Positions 26,154-34,705 of a stretch of DNA of 61,092 nucleotides are shown in pieces. Origin of the DNA: an uncultured Lachnospiraceae bacterium (GTDB lineage: Bacteria > Bacillota > Clostridia > Lachnospirales > Lachnospiraceae); NCBI GenBank assembly GCA_910587105.1, contig CAJUMB010000011.1, forward strand, positions 12,025 through 73,116. Direction: 5' to 3'. Numbering within the stretch: position 1 is the first letter of the stretch; each line of letters opens with the position of its first letter. Both the position numbers and the translations under genes were made by a program. The notes beneath the pieces are model-generated. The model saw only the letters and a program-made list of their open reading frames with translations, was not told the origin of the DNA and did no database searches.

Positions 26154-26609
26154 TCAACACTGTTGACGCAAAGCTTTGCTGCGCACATTGGAAACAAATT
26201 CCTCTATAAACAATTCTTCACTTTTTTGCAGCTGATACTGATACTGTGCCATTTTCTTGTCCTTGAGCAATTCGATGGAAGATGTCTCTGTCTTGGCAGC
26301 TACCACTTCTTTCCGCTTCTGCTCTTTTCTCTCTTCCAGTCTTTCCAGAACTTCTCTCTCCATTTTTTCTTTCACACGCAGATTATGAAGATAACTCTGA
26401 TATGTACCGATCTCACTGACTGTCATGCCTTCTTTCTGCCGTTCCTGCAGCTGGCCTCCCCAGCTTCTGGACTGGCATTCCAGATTCTCAATCCGCTTTT
26501 CTGATCTGACAATATCACTCATAATCTGAGCCTGCTCATTGCGGAGATTATCCAATACCTGCTGTTTATAGTTTAACACAGTATGAAGGGGAAAGTAAAA
26601 CTTTTTCAT
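26154..26609 (-). CDS. fliJ: Flagellar export protein FliJ
   Basis: A 151-residue, almost entirely coiled-coil protein with the FliJ-like start FYFPLHTVLNYKQQVLDNLR. FliJ links the FliI ATPase ring to FlhA. It lies directly behind fliI, 24 bp away, in the canonical order. Confidence 0.9.
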   Translation of the reverse strand: MKKFYFPLHTVLNYKQQVLDNLRNEQAQIMSDIVRSEKRIENLECQSRSWGGQLQERQKEGMTVSEIGTYQSYLHNLRVKEKMEREVLERLEERKEQKRKEVVAAKTETSSIELLKDKKMAQYQYQLQKSEELFIEEFVSNVRSKALRQQC

Positions 26610-26633
26610 AATTTCTTCACCTTATTGAATGGA

Positions 26634-27947
26634 TTATACATCCAATATTTTATGCATATGCTGAATAATTTCCTCATATGTAAAATTTTCATCTGTTCCC
26701 TGCATCAAAAAGCCATTAATCTGGTCGATCTTCTGAATTGCCCGGTCCAATTTGGGATTGGTGCCGGATTTATATGCTCCGATAGCAATCAAATCCTCAT
26801 TTTTTGTGTAAAGGCTCAGCAGATCTCTCAACTTAGCGGCCAGGTCTTTATGCTCCTGGGAGACGATACTGGTCATCAAACGGGAAATGCTGGCATTCAC
26901 ATCAATAGCCGGAAAATGATTCTCATTTGCCAGCTTCCTGGTGAGGACAATATGTCCGTCCAGAATACCTCTCACCGTATCGGAAATGGGCTCATTGGTG
27001 TCGTCACCTTCTACCAGCACAGTGTAAACTCCTGTGATAGAACCTCTCTCGAAGTTCCCGCTCCGTTCTAACAGCTTGGGAAATTCCGCGTAAATGGAAG
27101 GTGTATAACCTCTTGCAACCGGCGGCTCTCCGATTGCAAGGCCGATCTCTCTCTGGGCCATGGCAAAACGGGTAAGAGAATCCATCATGAGAAGTACATC
27201 TTTCCCCTGATCTTTAAAGTACTCCGCTATGGTTGTTGCAACCAGGGGACATTTCATGCGGAGCATGGCAGGCTGGTCAGAAGTGGCAACCACCAGCACG
27301 GAACGCTTCAGTCCCTCCGGCCCCAGGTCTTTTTCTGCAAACTCCATAACCTCACGTCCACGCTCGCCCACCAGGGCAATGACATTGATATCTGCCCGGA
27401 CATTTTTGGCGATCATTCCCAGCAGTGTACTTTTTCCCACACCACTGCCGGCAAATATCCCGATACGCTGTCCTTTTCCGATGGTGTTCAGCCCGTCAAT
27501 GGCTTTAATGCCAAACTCCAGACGGTCGGTGATCAATGGCCGGTCCATGGGGTTGATAAAAGTGTTTTCCACATAATAATGCCGCTGGGAATGAAAAGGC
27601 CCTTTGTTATCCATGGGCCTTCCCATAGCATCAATGATTCTTCCCCGCAGGAACTCTCCTACCGGAATCTTCAATCTTTTTTTTGTATTGCGCACAAAAC
27701 TTCCAGTGGCGATTCCACTCATATTCTCATATGCCATAATCTGGATTCTGTCGTTCTTGAATCCAACCACTTCCACCGGGATCTGCTGCTTGCGGTCATC
27801 GTCATAAATCATGGCGATATCCCCGATGCTGGCATTTCCGCCGGATGCTTCAATGGACATTCCCACCACATTCTCTACTTTTCCAATGTGGCTGACTGTA
27901 TCTGCATTGGCTATCAGCCCTGGCAAATTTTTATACAATTCTTCCAC
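26634..27947 (-). CDS. fliI: Flagellum-specific ATPase FliI
   Basis: This F1-beta-like ATPase of 437 residues has Walker A GSGVGKST (167-174), Walker B VLLMMDSLTRFAMAQREIGL and the PPVARGYTPSIYAEFPKLLE block. It powers unloading of export substrates. It lies between fliH, its regulator, and fliJ, its stalk. All key residues are intact. Confidence 0.97.
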   Translation of the reverse strand: MEELYKNLPGLIANADTVSHIGKVENVVGMSIEASGGNASIGDIAMIYDDDRKQQIPVEVVGFKNDRIQIMAYENMSGIATGSFVRNTKKRLKIPVGEFLRGRIIDAMGRPMDNKGPFHSQRHYYVENTFINPMDRPLITDRLEFGIKAIDGLNTIGKGQRIGIFAGSGVGKSTLLGMIAKNVRADINVIALVGERGREVMEFAEKDLGPEGLKRSVLVVATSDQPAMLRMKCPLVATTIAEYFKDQGKDVLLMMDSLTRFAMAQREIGLAIGEPPVARGYTPSIYAEFPKLLERSGNFERGSITGVYTVLVEGDDTNEPISDTVRGILDGHIVLTRKLANENHFPAIDVNASISRLMTSIVSQEHKDLAAKLRDLLSLYTKNEDLIAIGAYKSGTNPKLDRAIQKIDQINGFLMQGTDENFTYEEIIQHMHKILDV

Positions 27948-27953
27948 CTGTCC

Positions 27954-28766
27954 TTATAAACGCGCGTTATTTAAAATATCTCTGATATTCTCCAGCTGGG
28001 TACTCACGCTGGCATCCACAATCTCATCCGGCAGCTCTATGATACAGGTTCCCGGGCTCTCCTTCTCCATCACCACCACTTTCAGATTATCTGTCAGACG
28101 GGCCATCTCATGCAAAAGCTGCGTATCTCCTTTTACAATCATCTCAGAATCCTGTCTGGATATGTAAATCTTCGCCCACTGAGTTTTTTTAATCTTATCT
28201 GTGGCAGACACAATCATCCGCTTGATGACTTCCCCGCTGGAACGGAGGCTGACTTGAATAATCTTTTCGGATACGGCAAGACAGATCTTCTTTAAATCAT
28301 CCAGATACTGTTCCAGAACTTTTTCCTTTTCCTCTGTCACAGAGTCAATCACCTGTCTCATCTGGCTGGTATAACTGTCAATCTCCCTTTCCATCTTCTC
28401 AGTCATTTCCCGGTGGGCACTCTGATAGCCCTCATCATAACCCTTTGTATGTCCGTCGTCATAACCTTTGCGGTATCCATCTTCCCCGGCTTTCCGAATG
28501 ATCTCCGCCGCTTCATCCCTGGCTTTATCCAGAATTTCCTGTGCCTCGCGCCTGGCTTTTTCATATTCTTCCTGAATCGCTCTGCGCATTTGGGCTTCTT
28601 CTTCCGCCCGCCTTACCGCTTCCGGATCTTCCTCCTCCGCTTGGACAATCTCCTGCGGCTCCTCCTGGGGCGGTTTTTCTCCAAAATCAGCATCGAACTC
28701 ATAAGGTTGAATATCAATCCCGCTGCCTCCGCTCTTAAGCACACGATAACTAAGCAATGATATCAT
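27954..28766 (-). CDS. fliH: Flagellar assembly protein FliH
   Basis: A 270-residue protein with a Pro/Glu-rich N-terminus (ISLLSYRVLKSGGSG), a long charged coiled coil (about 50-130) with several Gly-x-x-x-Gly type repeats (GYRKGYDDGHTKGYDEGYQS), and the C-terminal FliH/type-III-stator domain. It binds and restrains FliI. The start overlaps the end of fliG: ATG 28766 stands directly behind AAAGG, while TTG 28757 has better spacing, so the exact start is open. Confidence 0.92.
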   Translation of the reverse strand: MISLLSYRVLKSGGSGIDIQPYEFDADFGEKPPQEEPQEIVQAEEEDPEAVRRAEEEAQMRRAIQEEYEKARREAQEILDKARDEAAEIIRKAGEDGYRKGYDDGHTKGYDEGYQSAHREMTEKMEREIDSYTSQMRQVIDSVTEEKEKVLEQYLDDLKKICLAVSEKIIQVSLRSSGEVIKRMIVSATDKIKKTQWAKIYISRQDSEMIVKGDTQLLHEMARLTDNLKVVVMEKESPGTCIIELPDEIVDASVSTQLENIRDILNNARL

Positions 28767-29775
28767 CCTTTCCGCTCTTAGCAATCACAATTTCTCCGGC
28801 TTCTTCCAGCTGGCGGATCTGATTTACAATTCTCTGCTGTGCCTCCTCAACATCTTTCAGGCGCACATTCACTGTGATTTCCAAATCAGAGCGTACACTC
28901 TCAGCCATACGCGTGGACATATTGGAGAAAATCAGGCTGGACAGCTGTTCGTTTGCATTTTTCAGAGCGTATACCAGGTCACGCATATCGCAGTCGCGGA
29001 TGAAGCGCTGTACGGATCTGTCGTCCATAGTAAGGATATCTTCGAATACAAACATCTTTTTGCGGATATCTTCTGCCAGCTGTGCGTCTTCTTTTCCCAG
29101 TTCTTCGAATATGTACTTTTCGTTGCTGCGGTCAATGCTGTTCATTACCTCAGCAATATAATCGATACCGCCGATTTGTGTGTAATCCGTGGTAAGAATG
29201 TTGGAGAACCGCTTCTTCAATTCCGCTTCTACCACTTTGATTGCTTCCGGTGAAGCACGGTCCATACTGGCAATACTTTTCACCACCTGAATCCGCTTTT
29301 CTTTCGGAAGTTCTTCGATTACCTGTGCGGTCTGGTCTGCCCCAGCGTAAGAGAGCACCAGAGCGATAGTCTGTGGTCTCTCATGCTGAAGAACTGACAG
29401 GATGTTCTTGCTGTCCGTCTTGCGGATAAAGTCAAAGGGACTGGCCTTCATGAATTTATTCAGTTTTTCCAGCAGTCTGGCGGCAGTACTCTCTCCAAAA
29501 GCCTTTTCCAGTACTGTACGGGCGTATTCAATACCGCCGTCTGTGACTACTTTCTGGGTCAGGCAGACTTTGTAAAACTCATCCAGAACTGCCAGCGTCT
29601 GTTCACTGGTCAGATGTCCCAGCTTCGCCACTTCCACCGTCAGATTCTCAATTTCCTCCTCTGTAAGGAATTTATATATCTCTGATGCATGTTCCACGCC
29701 CATGGATACTACCACAGCCGCGGCTTTCTGCTCTGGTGTCAGATCAAGGTCAATCTCAACCATTTCTTCCGCCAT
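28750..29775 (-). CDS. fliG: Flagellar motor switch protein FliG
   Basis: FliG connects the rotor to the stators. The protein (341 residues) shows LTPEQKAAAVVVSMGVEHAS in the N-domain, ERPQTIALVLSYAGADQTAQ in the middle domain and the charged torque helix region FEDILTMDDRSVQRFIRDCD followed by DLVYALK. The start ATG 29775 has GGAGG 8 bases upstream and overlaps the fliF end by 20 bp, coupling the MS-ring and C-ring components. Confidence 0.96.
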   Translation of the reverse strand: MAEEMVEIDLDLTPEQKAAAVVVSMGVEHASEIYKFLTEEEIENLTVEVAKLGHLTSEQTLAVLDEFYKVCLTQKVVTDGGIEYARTVLEKAFGESTAARLLEKLNKFMKASPFDFIRKTDSKNILSVLQHERPQTIALVLSYAGADQTAQVIEELPKEKRIQVVKSIASMDRASPEAIKVVEAELKKRFSNILTTDYTQIGGIDYIAEVMNSIDRSNEKYIFEELGKEDAQLAEDIRKKMFVFEDILTMDDRSVQRFIRDCDMRDLVYALKNANEQLSSLIFSNMSTRMAESVRSDLEITVNVRLKDVEEAQQRIVNQIRQLEEAGEIVIAKSGKDDIIA

Positions 29776-31444
29776 CTGCCTCACCTCCATTCAACCAATT
29801 ACGCAGCATCTGGGCAGCAATTTCGGGACTCTGCTCCGCAAAATCGCGGATCTGCTGCCGAAGTTCCATGCTTCTCTCGCTCTGAGGATCCAAAATCGGC
29901 CCGCCTTCTTCTGTTTCTTCCTCCGATGCCAGCACAGCCGCACCCTCGGCAGCTTCTCCGGCTTCTTCCCCTTCGCCAAGGCTCTCCAGAAGGCTGCTGA
30001 GTTCGGCCTGCTCTGCTTCCGCCTGGGCCTGCTCAAGAGCTGCCTTTTCTTTTGCTTTCTTCTTACGTCTCAGTAAAATGACTGCAAGAATAATTCCTGC
30101 GATCAGCAGTACTGCCACAATAATTCCTATGATAATCCAATTACTCCTCTTAGCAAAGAATCCTCTTCCCGCTGTGCTCTGTGTCTCCTCTTCCGCGTTT
30201 GGATCGTAGAACGGAGCAGCCAGTACCGTAATCTTCTCATCCTGGTCCGCCAGGTCAATACCAGCAGCATTCCCAATCAGTGAAATCAGAGTATATTCAT
30301 CAATATCGCCTAAATCCTCACCATTTACCGTCACACCCACGGACAGATTCTCTATGGCTCCCGCAGGCACCTCCCCCTGCTCCTTCAGCTGATTGAACAG
30401 ATATTCTCTGTCATACTGATAGTTGCTGTAGCGGGTGCCGTTCTCATTCTCATCTGTATTGTATTCCGGAATATCCGCATTGGTCTCTGTGCCGGGAACC
30501 CCTTCCGCTGTGGCGTCTTCTCCATTGGATTCTCTGGAACCGACGTCATTGGAAAGCAGCCCTGTCTTGTCGTTGGCATCAATCTTATCCGGTGTGGTGT
30601 AGCTGATGCTCTCACGAATCAGTGTTTCCATATTCACACTGGCTTTTGCAGAAACTCTCACGTTTTCGTCCCCAAAAATAGGAACCAGCACGTTCATCAC
30701 TTTCTCGCTGACCTGGTCTTCCACCATTCTGGCTATTTCTCTGGTATCTTCGTTGGTCAGTTTCGAACTGGACTGGTCTTCCGGGTCCACGGACACGTCC
30801 TTGCCGTTTCCGTCAAAGATCGCCACATTTTCAATGGTCATGCCTGGAATCGCCTTGGAAACCAGGTTTTGTACGGCCACTGCCTGTTCTTCTGTGGGAG
30901 AACCATTATCCTTCATAATCATTACCACAGATGCACTGGCTTCCTCCTGTTTGGAATCATCCAATGCATATTTCTGCTGTTCTCCCAGTGCAATGGTAAC
31001 TTTTGCGTCTTTCACATTGTCAAACAATGAAATAGTCGCCCCGATTCGATTCTGCAGCTCATAGAGTTTATAAGTCTGCTTATCCGAATCGGTAGTCATC
31101 ATTGTAGCATTGTTTGTAAAAATATCATATGTAAACCCGCTTTTCGGGTATCCCTGTGAGGCCAGATTCGCTTTCACTTGGTCCACATTCTGTTCCGGCA
31201 CATATATCGTACCCTGGCCGTCATACCGGTAGTCAATCGCCGTCTCCTGCAGCAGTCCTATGATCTGCTGGGCCTCGTCTGTATTCACATCCGAGTAGAG
31301 AACCTCATAGTCTTTCCGGTTCAGGACCAACGCCAGGATTACCGCCGCCGCAATGAGGACAACTGCACCCACGCCAATCAGCACTTTTGTTTTTTTGCTG
31401 AGTTTTAAAATGAATTCTTTCCCTTTTGCTAGCTTTTCTTTCAT
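29756..31444 (-). CDS. fliF: Flagellar MS-ring protein FliF
   Basis: This 562-residue protein has two membrane helices (about 23-45 and 430-455, NWIIIGIIVAVLLIAGIILA). Between them is the periplasmic part with YEVLYSDVNTDEAQQIIGLL and the ring-building motifs, and an acidic C-terminal tail that binds FliG. It builds the MS ring, the first flagellar structure. ATG 31444 is taken as start; TTG 31450 is possible, and no strong ribosome binding site is seen. An inverted-repeat end lies just upstream, between fliE and fliF. Confidence 0.95.
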   Translation of the reverse strand: MKEKLAKGKEFILKLSKKTKVLIGVGAVVLIAAAVILALVLNRKDYEVLYSDVNTDEAQQIIGLLQETAIDYRYDGQGTIYVPEQNVDQVKANLASQGYPKSGFTYDIFTNNATMMTTDSDKQTYKLYELQNRIGATISLFDNVKDAKVTIALGEQQKYALDDSKQEEASASVVMIMKDNGSPTEEQAVAVQNLVSKAIPGMTIENVAIFDGNGKDVSVDPEDQSSSKLTNEDTREIARMVEDQVSEKVMNVLVPIFGDENVRVSAKASVNMETLIRESISYTTPDKIDANDKTGLLSNDVGSRESNGEDATAEGVPGTETNADIPEYNTDENENGTRYSNYQYDREYLFNQLKEQGEVPAGAIENLSVGVTVNGEDLGDIDEYTLISLIGNAAGIDLADQDEKITVLAAPFYDPNAEEETQSTAGRGFFAKRSNWIIIGIIVAVLLIAGIILAVILLRRKKKAKEKAALEQAQAEAEQAELSSLLESLGEGEEAGEAAEGAAVLASEEETEEGGPILDPQSERSMELRQQIRDFAEQSPEIAAQMLRNWLNGGEADGGRNG

Positions 31445-31493
31445 GATCAACCGTTCATCCCATTCAATTTGTTATCCATACTTTTCCCGCCTA

Positions 31494-31519
31494 GAGCGTG
31501 TTTGAAAATTCATTCACGC
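31494..31519 (+). repeat. Solo end of the TA-flanked inverted-repeat element
   Basis: GAGCGTGTTTGAAAATTCAT plus TCACGC matches all 26 bases of the right end of the 160-bp element at 50143-50302 (reverse complement). It is preceded by TA (31492-31493). It occupies the gap between the fliE stop and the fliF start. Only one end is recognisable. Confidence 0.85.
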
Positions 31520-31524
31520 AGCCC

Positions 31525-31836
31525 TTATATATTGATATTCATTAGCTGCGTATAAGCTTCCTGTGCCCGGTTTCTCAACTGAACCAGCAGGTCCACAGCC
31601 AGCTGGGCTTCAGCCGCTGCTGTAGTGACCGTGGCGGGGTCATCAATCTGTCCTGTAGTCAGAAGATATTCTGCCTGGCTCAGGTCTTGGTCTGTAGTGA
31701 TCACATCTTCAATGGCACTCTGAAAAATACTTTTGAACATGGATACGCCATCCTGCCCCACTGTTTTTTCAGCTGCAGGGGCCTGACTCTCACCTATGTG
31801 CATTAACTGAATCGGCGTGATAAACATTTCGTCCAT
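31525..31836 (-). CDS. fliE: Flagellar hook-basal body protein FliE
   Basis: The 103-residue protein contains MFKSIFQSAIEDVITTDQDL and VTTAAAEAQLAVDLLVQLRN, and ends RAQEAYTQLMNINI, the FliE pattern (EAxxAxxxxxxxRxKxxxAYxxIMxxxI). FliE joins the MS ring to the rod. It follows flgB by 49 bp; flgC, normally between them, is absent here. Confidence 0.93.
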   Translation of the reverse strand: MDEMFITPIQLMHIGESQAPAAEKTVGQDGVSMFKSIFQSAIEDVITTDQDLSQAEYLLTTGQIDDPATVTTAAAEAQLAVDLLVQLRNRAQEAYTQLMNINI

Positions 31837-31885
31837 TTTCCTATTCTCCTCTTCATTAATTTTCCTTTACAACATCAGCCGCTGG

Positions 31886-32269
31886 CTACTGTCCCCGTAT
31901 CACAGAACGCAACCTGGCAATATCACTGGTAATGGCCTGTGCCGTATACATATATTGAAGAGTCGCCCGGCTCAGCTCAACGCTTTCCACATCTGCATCC
32001 ACATTATTCTCATCCAGGCGTGCAGACTCATCCTCTGTATTATGTACAATAAACTTCGAATCCTTAATTACATCTGCAATCTTCTCATCATCTCTGGTCA
32101 AAGCCGCGTTTTTCAACCGGCTCCGGAATTCATTTTCAAAAGTCACATACTTACTCTTGTACCCGGGGGTATCTACATTCGCCAGGTTCTGAAGGGTGAT
32201 CTGCTGTTTTCCCCATAGATACTGCATGGATTTCCTGGCCAGATCAATATTATTTCCAAATAGATTCAT
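31886..32269 (-). CDS. flgB: Flagellar basal-body rod protein FlgB
   Basis: FlgB is a proximal rod subunit. The product (about 127 residues) shows YLWGKQQITLQNLANVDTPG followed by YKSKYVTFENEF, and the C-terminal helix VELSRATLQYMYTAQAITSD. It is the first gene of the large operon, about 100 bp downstream of a good promoter. Start choice: ATG 32269 (MNLFGNN) fits the family; ATG 32284 lies directly behind AAGG and is less likely. Confidence 0.93.
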   Translation of the reverse strand: MNLFGNNIDLARKSMQYLWGKQQITLQNLANVDTPGYKSKYVTFENEFRSRLKNAALTRDDEKIADVIKDSKFIVHNTEDESARLDENNVDADVESVELSRATLQYMYTAQAITSDIARLRSVIRGQ

Positions 32270-32374
32270 AATGTTTACACACATCCTTATTATTTATTCT
32301 GCCGGCTGGTGAGACAGCCATATTCATTTATGGCGTCATTAAGCCAGACTACCCTGTTATATTTTATAAAACTT

Positions 32375-32403
32375 ACTATAACTCTTTTTTTGAAAAATTT
32401 CAA
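32375..32403 (-). promoter_or_regulatory. Sigma-A-type promoter of the flgB operon
   Basis: On the minus strand TTGAAA (32403-32398), a 17-bp spacer and TATAGT (32380-32375) form a near-consensus promoter. It would give a leader of about 100 nt before flgB, the first gene of the 26-kb flagellar run. Confidence 0.7.
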
Positions 32404-32532
32404 CACCAAATTCTGTAAACAATTATATATGTATCTAAATAATATGATACAATATGCTGATTACACACCTAAAAGCGGAGACACCCTCTTAAAAAAATGC
32501 TGAAACTCCCGGTTCCCATTTAAAATAAGGTG

Positions 32533-32541
32533 TGCTATAAT
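32533..32541 (+). promoter_or_regulatory. Extended -10 promoter of the dnaD-like gene
   Basis: TGCTATAAT is an extended -10 element 44 bp before the start codon. The matching -35 is poor (TTCCCA region), as is common with extended -10 promoters. It diverges from the flgB promoter. Confidence 0.6.
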
Positions 32542-32584
32542 CCTAACCACAACTGTTTTTATAGCCAGAAAGAGAGTGTAAAAC

Positions 32585-33688
32585 ATGGACAGTCTTCATC
32601 TACATAAACAATGGCCTTCTGATGTCACATTGGTACCCAATCTTTTTCTAGACAAATACATGCTGAGGGCGAACGGCGAATTTGTAAAAATATACATGTA
32701 TCTTCTGCGGAGCATTCAGGGAGAAAAACTCTCCCTGTCTATGCTGGCAGACAGGATGAGCTGTACCGAAGGGGATATTTTAAGAGCCGTCCGGTATTGG
32801 GAAAAAGAAGGACTGCTGCTTCTGGACTTTGACCATAACCAGAAACTCACCGGTATTTCTTTTCTCAGCCCCAAGGCCAGCCCAAAACCCCATACGCCGT
32901 CTCCTGCCCACACCCCGGAACCAGATGTAATGCAGGAAGCTGCCGTCTCCCAGCCGGCACAGATTCCGTCCGCAGGTGCCTTCGGTGATGATAAGCCAGT
33001 GAAAGAACCCGCCCCGGCTTCAGAGCCTGACCACTCCCTCACATCGGAAAAAGTCAGTGAACTAAAGAAAAACGAAGATATTATCCAGCTTCTCTACATT
33101 GCAGAACAATATCTGGGCCGGCCCCTCACGTTAACGGACACCAACAAAATTCTTTATTTTTACGAGGGACTGAAGTTCGACTTGGAGCTCATTGAATTTT
33201 TAATCGAACATTGTGTATCGAAGAATCACAAAAGCATCCGTTACATCGAAAAAGTTGCCCTTTCCTGGGCCGAACAGGGCATTTCCACTGTGACGGCTGC
33301 CAAAGAGGAAATCAGTCAGTACACCAGAACTTATTTTACGATTTTCAAGGCACTGGGAATCCAGAACCGCAATCCTGTAAAGAGCGAAACGGAATTCATG
33401 GACCGCTGGACAAAGGACTGGGGCTTTTCCATGGAACTGGTTCTGGAAGCCTGCAGGAGAACTGTGCTCCAGACAGGAAGCGGAAGCTTTCCCTATACGG
33501 ATAAAATCCTGGAGGAATGGCATTCCAAGAAAGTCCATCACATGACAGACCTTGAGACACTGGATGCGGGCCATAAGGCCAAGACAGTCCGGCAGATGCC
33601 CAGGAAGACCAAACCAAACCGTTTTACCGATTACCCCCACCGGGACTATGATTTTGACCAGATTAAAAAATCCATGTTCCAGGCGTAA
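32585..33688 (+). CDS. DnaD-domain replication initiation protein
   Basis: The 367-residue protein has an N-terminal winged-helix part (FVKIYMYLLRSIQGEKLSLS, MLADRMSCTEGDILRAVRYW), a Pro-rich linker (about 100-150) and C-terminal DnaD/DnaB_2-type domains (IIQLLYIAEQYLGRPLT; YIEKVALSWAEQGISTV). Proteins of this family remodel oriC DNA and help load the replicative helicase. The helicase-loader gene follows 32 bp downstream. The ribosome binding site is weak (GAGAGTG). Confidence 0.88.
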   Translation: MDSLHLHKQWPSDVTLVPNLFLDKYMLRANGEFVKIYMYLLRSIQGEKLSLSMLADRMSCTEGDILRAVRYWEKEGLLLLDFDHNQKLTGISFLSPKASPKPHTPSPAHTPEPDVMQEAAVSQPAQIPSAGAFGDDKPVKEPAPASEPDHSLTSEKVSELKKNEDIIQLLYIAEQYLGRPLTLTDTNKILYFYEGLKFDLELIEFLIEHCVSKNHKSIRYIEKVALSWAEQGISTVTAAKEEISQYTRTYFTIFKALGIQNRNPVKSETEFMDRWTKDWGFSMELVLEACRRTVLQTGSGSFPYTDKILEEWHSKKVHHMTDLETLDAGHKAKTVRQMPRKTKPNRFTDYPHRDYDFDQIKKSMFQA

Positions 33689-33720
33689 TTCCACGAAAAG
33701 TTACAGGAGTTTTCACATTC

Positions 33721-34701
33721 ATGGCTTTAGAAAATATTCAATATGATGAGATTATGCGGGAATATGACCGGCGCCGGCACCGCAGCCGGCGTCTTCAGGA
33801 AGAACGCAGGGAACAGGCTTACCGTCTCGTTCCCAGATTAAAAGAAATTCAAAATACCATTGCCTCTTTAAGCGCAGGCAGAATTCACGCGCTTCTTGGA
33901 AAAGGCAGCAGGGATGACAATGCTGTTTACCAAAAGAAACTGGAAGCCCTGGCCAAAGAACGCACCACACTCCTTACCGCCGGCGGCTTTCCTCCCGATT
34001 ATCTGGAAATGCCGTACCAGTGCCCGCTGTGCCGGGATACCGGTTACACAGATAACGGAAGATGTGTGTGTTTCCAAAAACTTGCCTCTGACTTATTCTG
34101 CCGGCAGTACGGCCTGGAGGCCATCCTGGAAAAAGAAAACTTTGAACTCTTTTCTTTTTCCTGCTATTCTGATAAAATAACAGATAAAAGTACAGGAAAA
34201 ACACCCCGGGAACACGCCAGAATTGCCGTGGAGATGGCGCAGGAATTCATCAGACAGTTTGGAAATGACACCTCTGGCCTGTTCATCTACGGAGATACCG
34301 GAGTGGGAAAAACCTTCCTCTCCCACTGTATTGCCCATGAAATTCTGAAAAAAGCTTACGGAGTGCTTTATTTTCCTGCCTACGATTTCTTCAGCCTTCT
34401 GGCAGCGGAAACCTTTGACAGGGAATCAGAAAACGGAGATATCCTGGAATATGTATTAAACTGTGACCTGCTGATTTTAGATGATCTGGGGACAGAACTC
34501 ACCAATAATTTCGTCTCATCACGGCTTTTTCAGGTGGTGAACGAACGGATGCTGCGGAAAAAGCCTGCAGTCATATCCACCAACCTGGCGCTTGAGTCTT
34601 TCCCCGGACTATATTCCACCAGAACCTTTTCAAGAATCATACAAAATTACAAATTCATCAACCTGATTGGTGAAGATATACGGATTATCAGGAGGACTTA
34701 A
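33721..34701 (+). CDS. DnaC/DnaI-type helicase loader ATPase
   Basis: This AAA+ ATPase of 326 residues has a Cys cluster (C101, C104, C115, C117 in CPLCRDTGYT and CVCF), Walker A GDTGVGKT (191-198) and Walker B LLILDDLGTE. The sensor-1 motif is PAVISTNLAL. The N-terminal helical part resembles DnaI, and the zinc-type cluster fits helicase-loader DnaC/DnaI proteins of Clostridia. It would load the replicative helicase with its DnaD-like neighbour. It is not next to an IS, which argues against an IstB transposition protein. Confidence 0.88.
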   Translation: MALENIQYDEIMREYDRRRHRSRRLQEERREQAYRLVPRLKEIQNTIASLSAGRIHALLGKGSRDDNAVYQKKLEALAKERTTLLTAGGFPPDYLEMPYQCPLCRDTGYTDNGRCVCFQKLASDLFCRQYGLEAILEKENFELFSFSCYSDKITDKSTGKTPREHARIAVEMAQEFIRQFGNDTSGLFIYGDTGVGKTFLSHCIAHEILKKAYGVLYFPAYDFFSLLAAETFDRESENGDILEYVLNCDLLILDDLGTELTNNFVSSRLFQVVNERMLRKKPAVISTNLALESFPGLYSTRTFSRIIQNYKFINLIGEDIRIIRRT

Positions 34702-34705
34702 ATTT

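Noticed and set aside
33721..34701. IstB transposition helper
   Set aside because: It has the DnaI/DnaC-type zinc cluster and lies beside a DnaD-domain gene; there is no IstA gene or IS end nearby.
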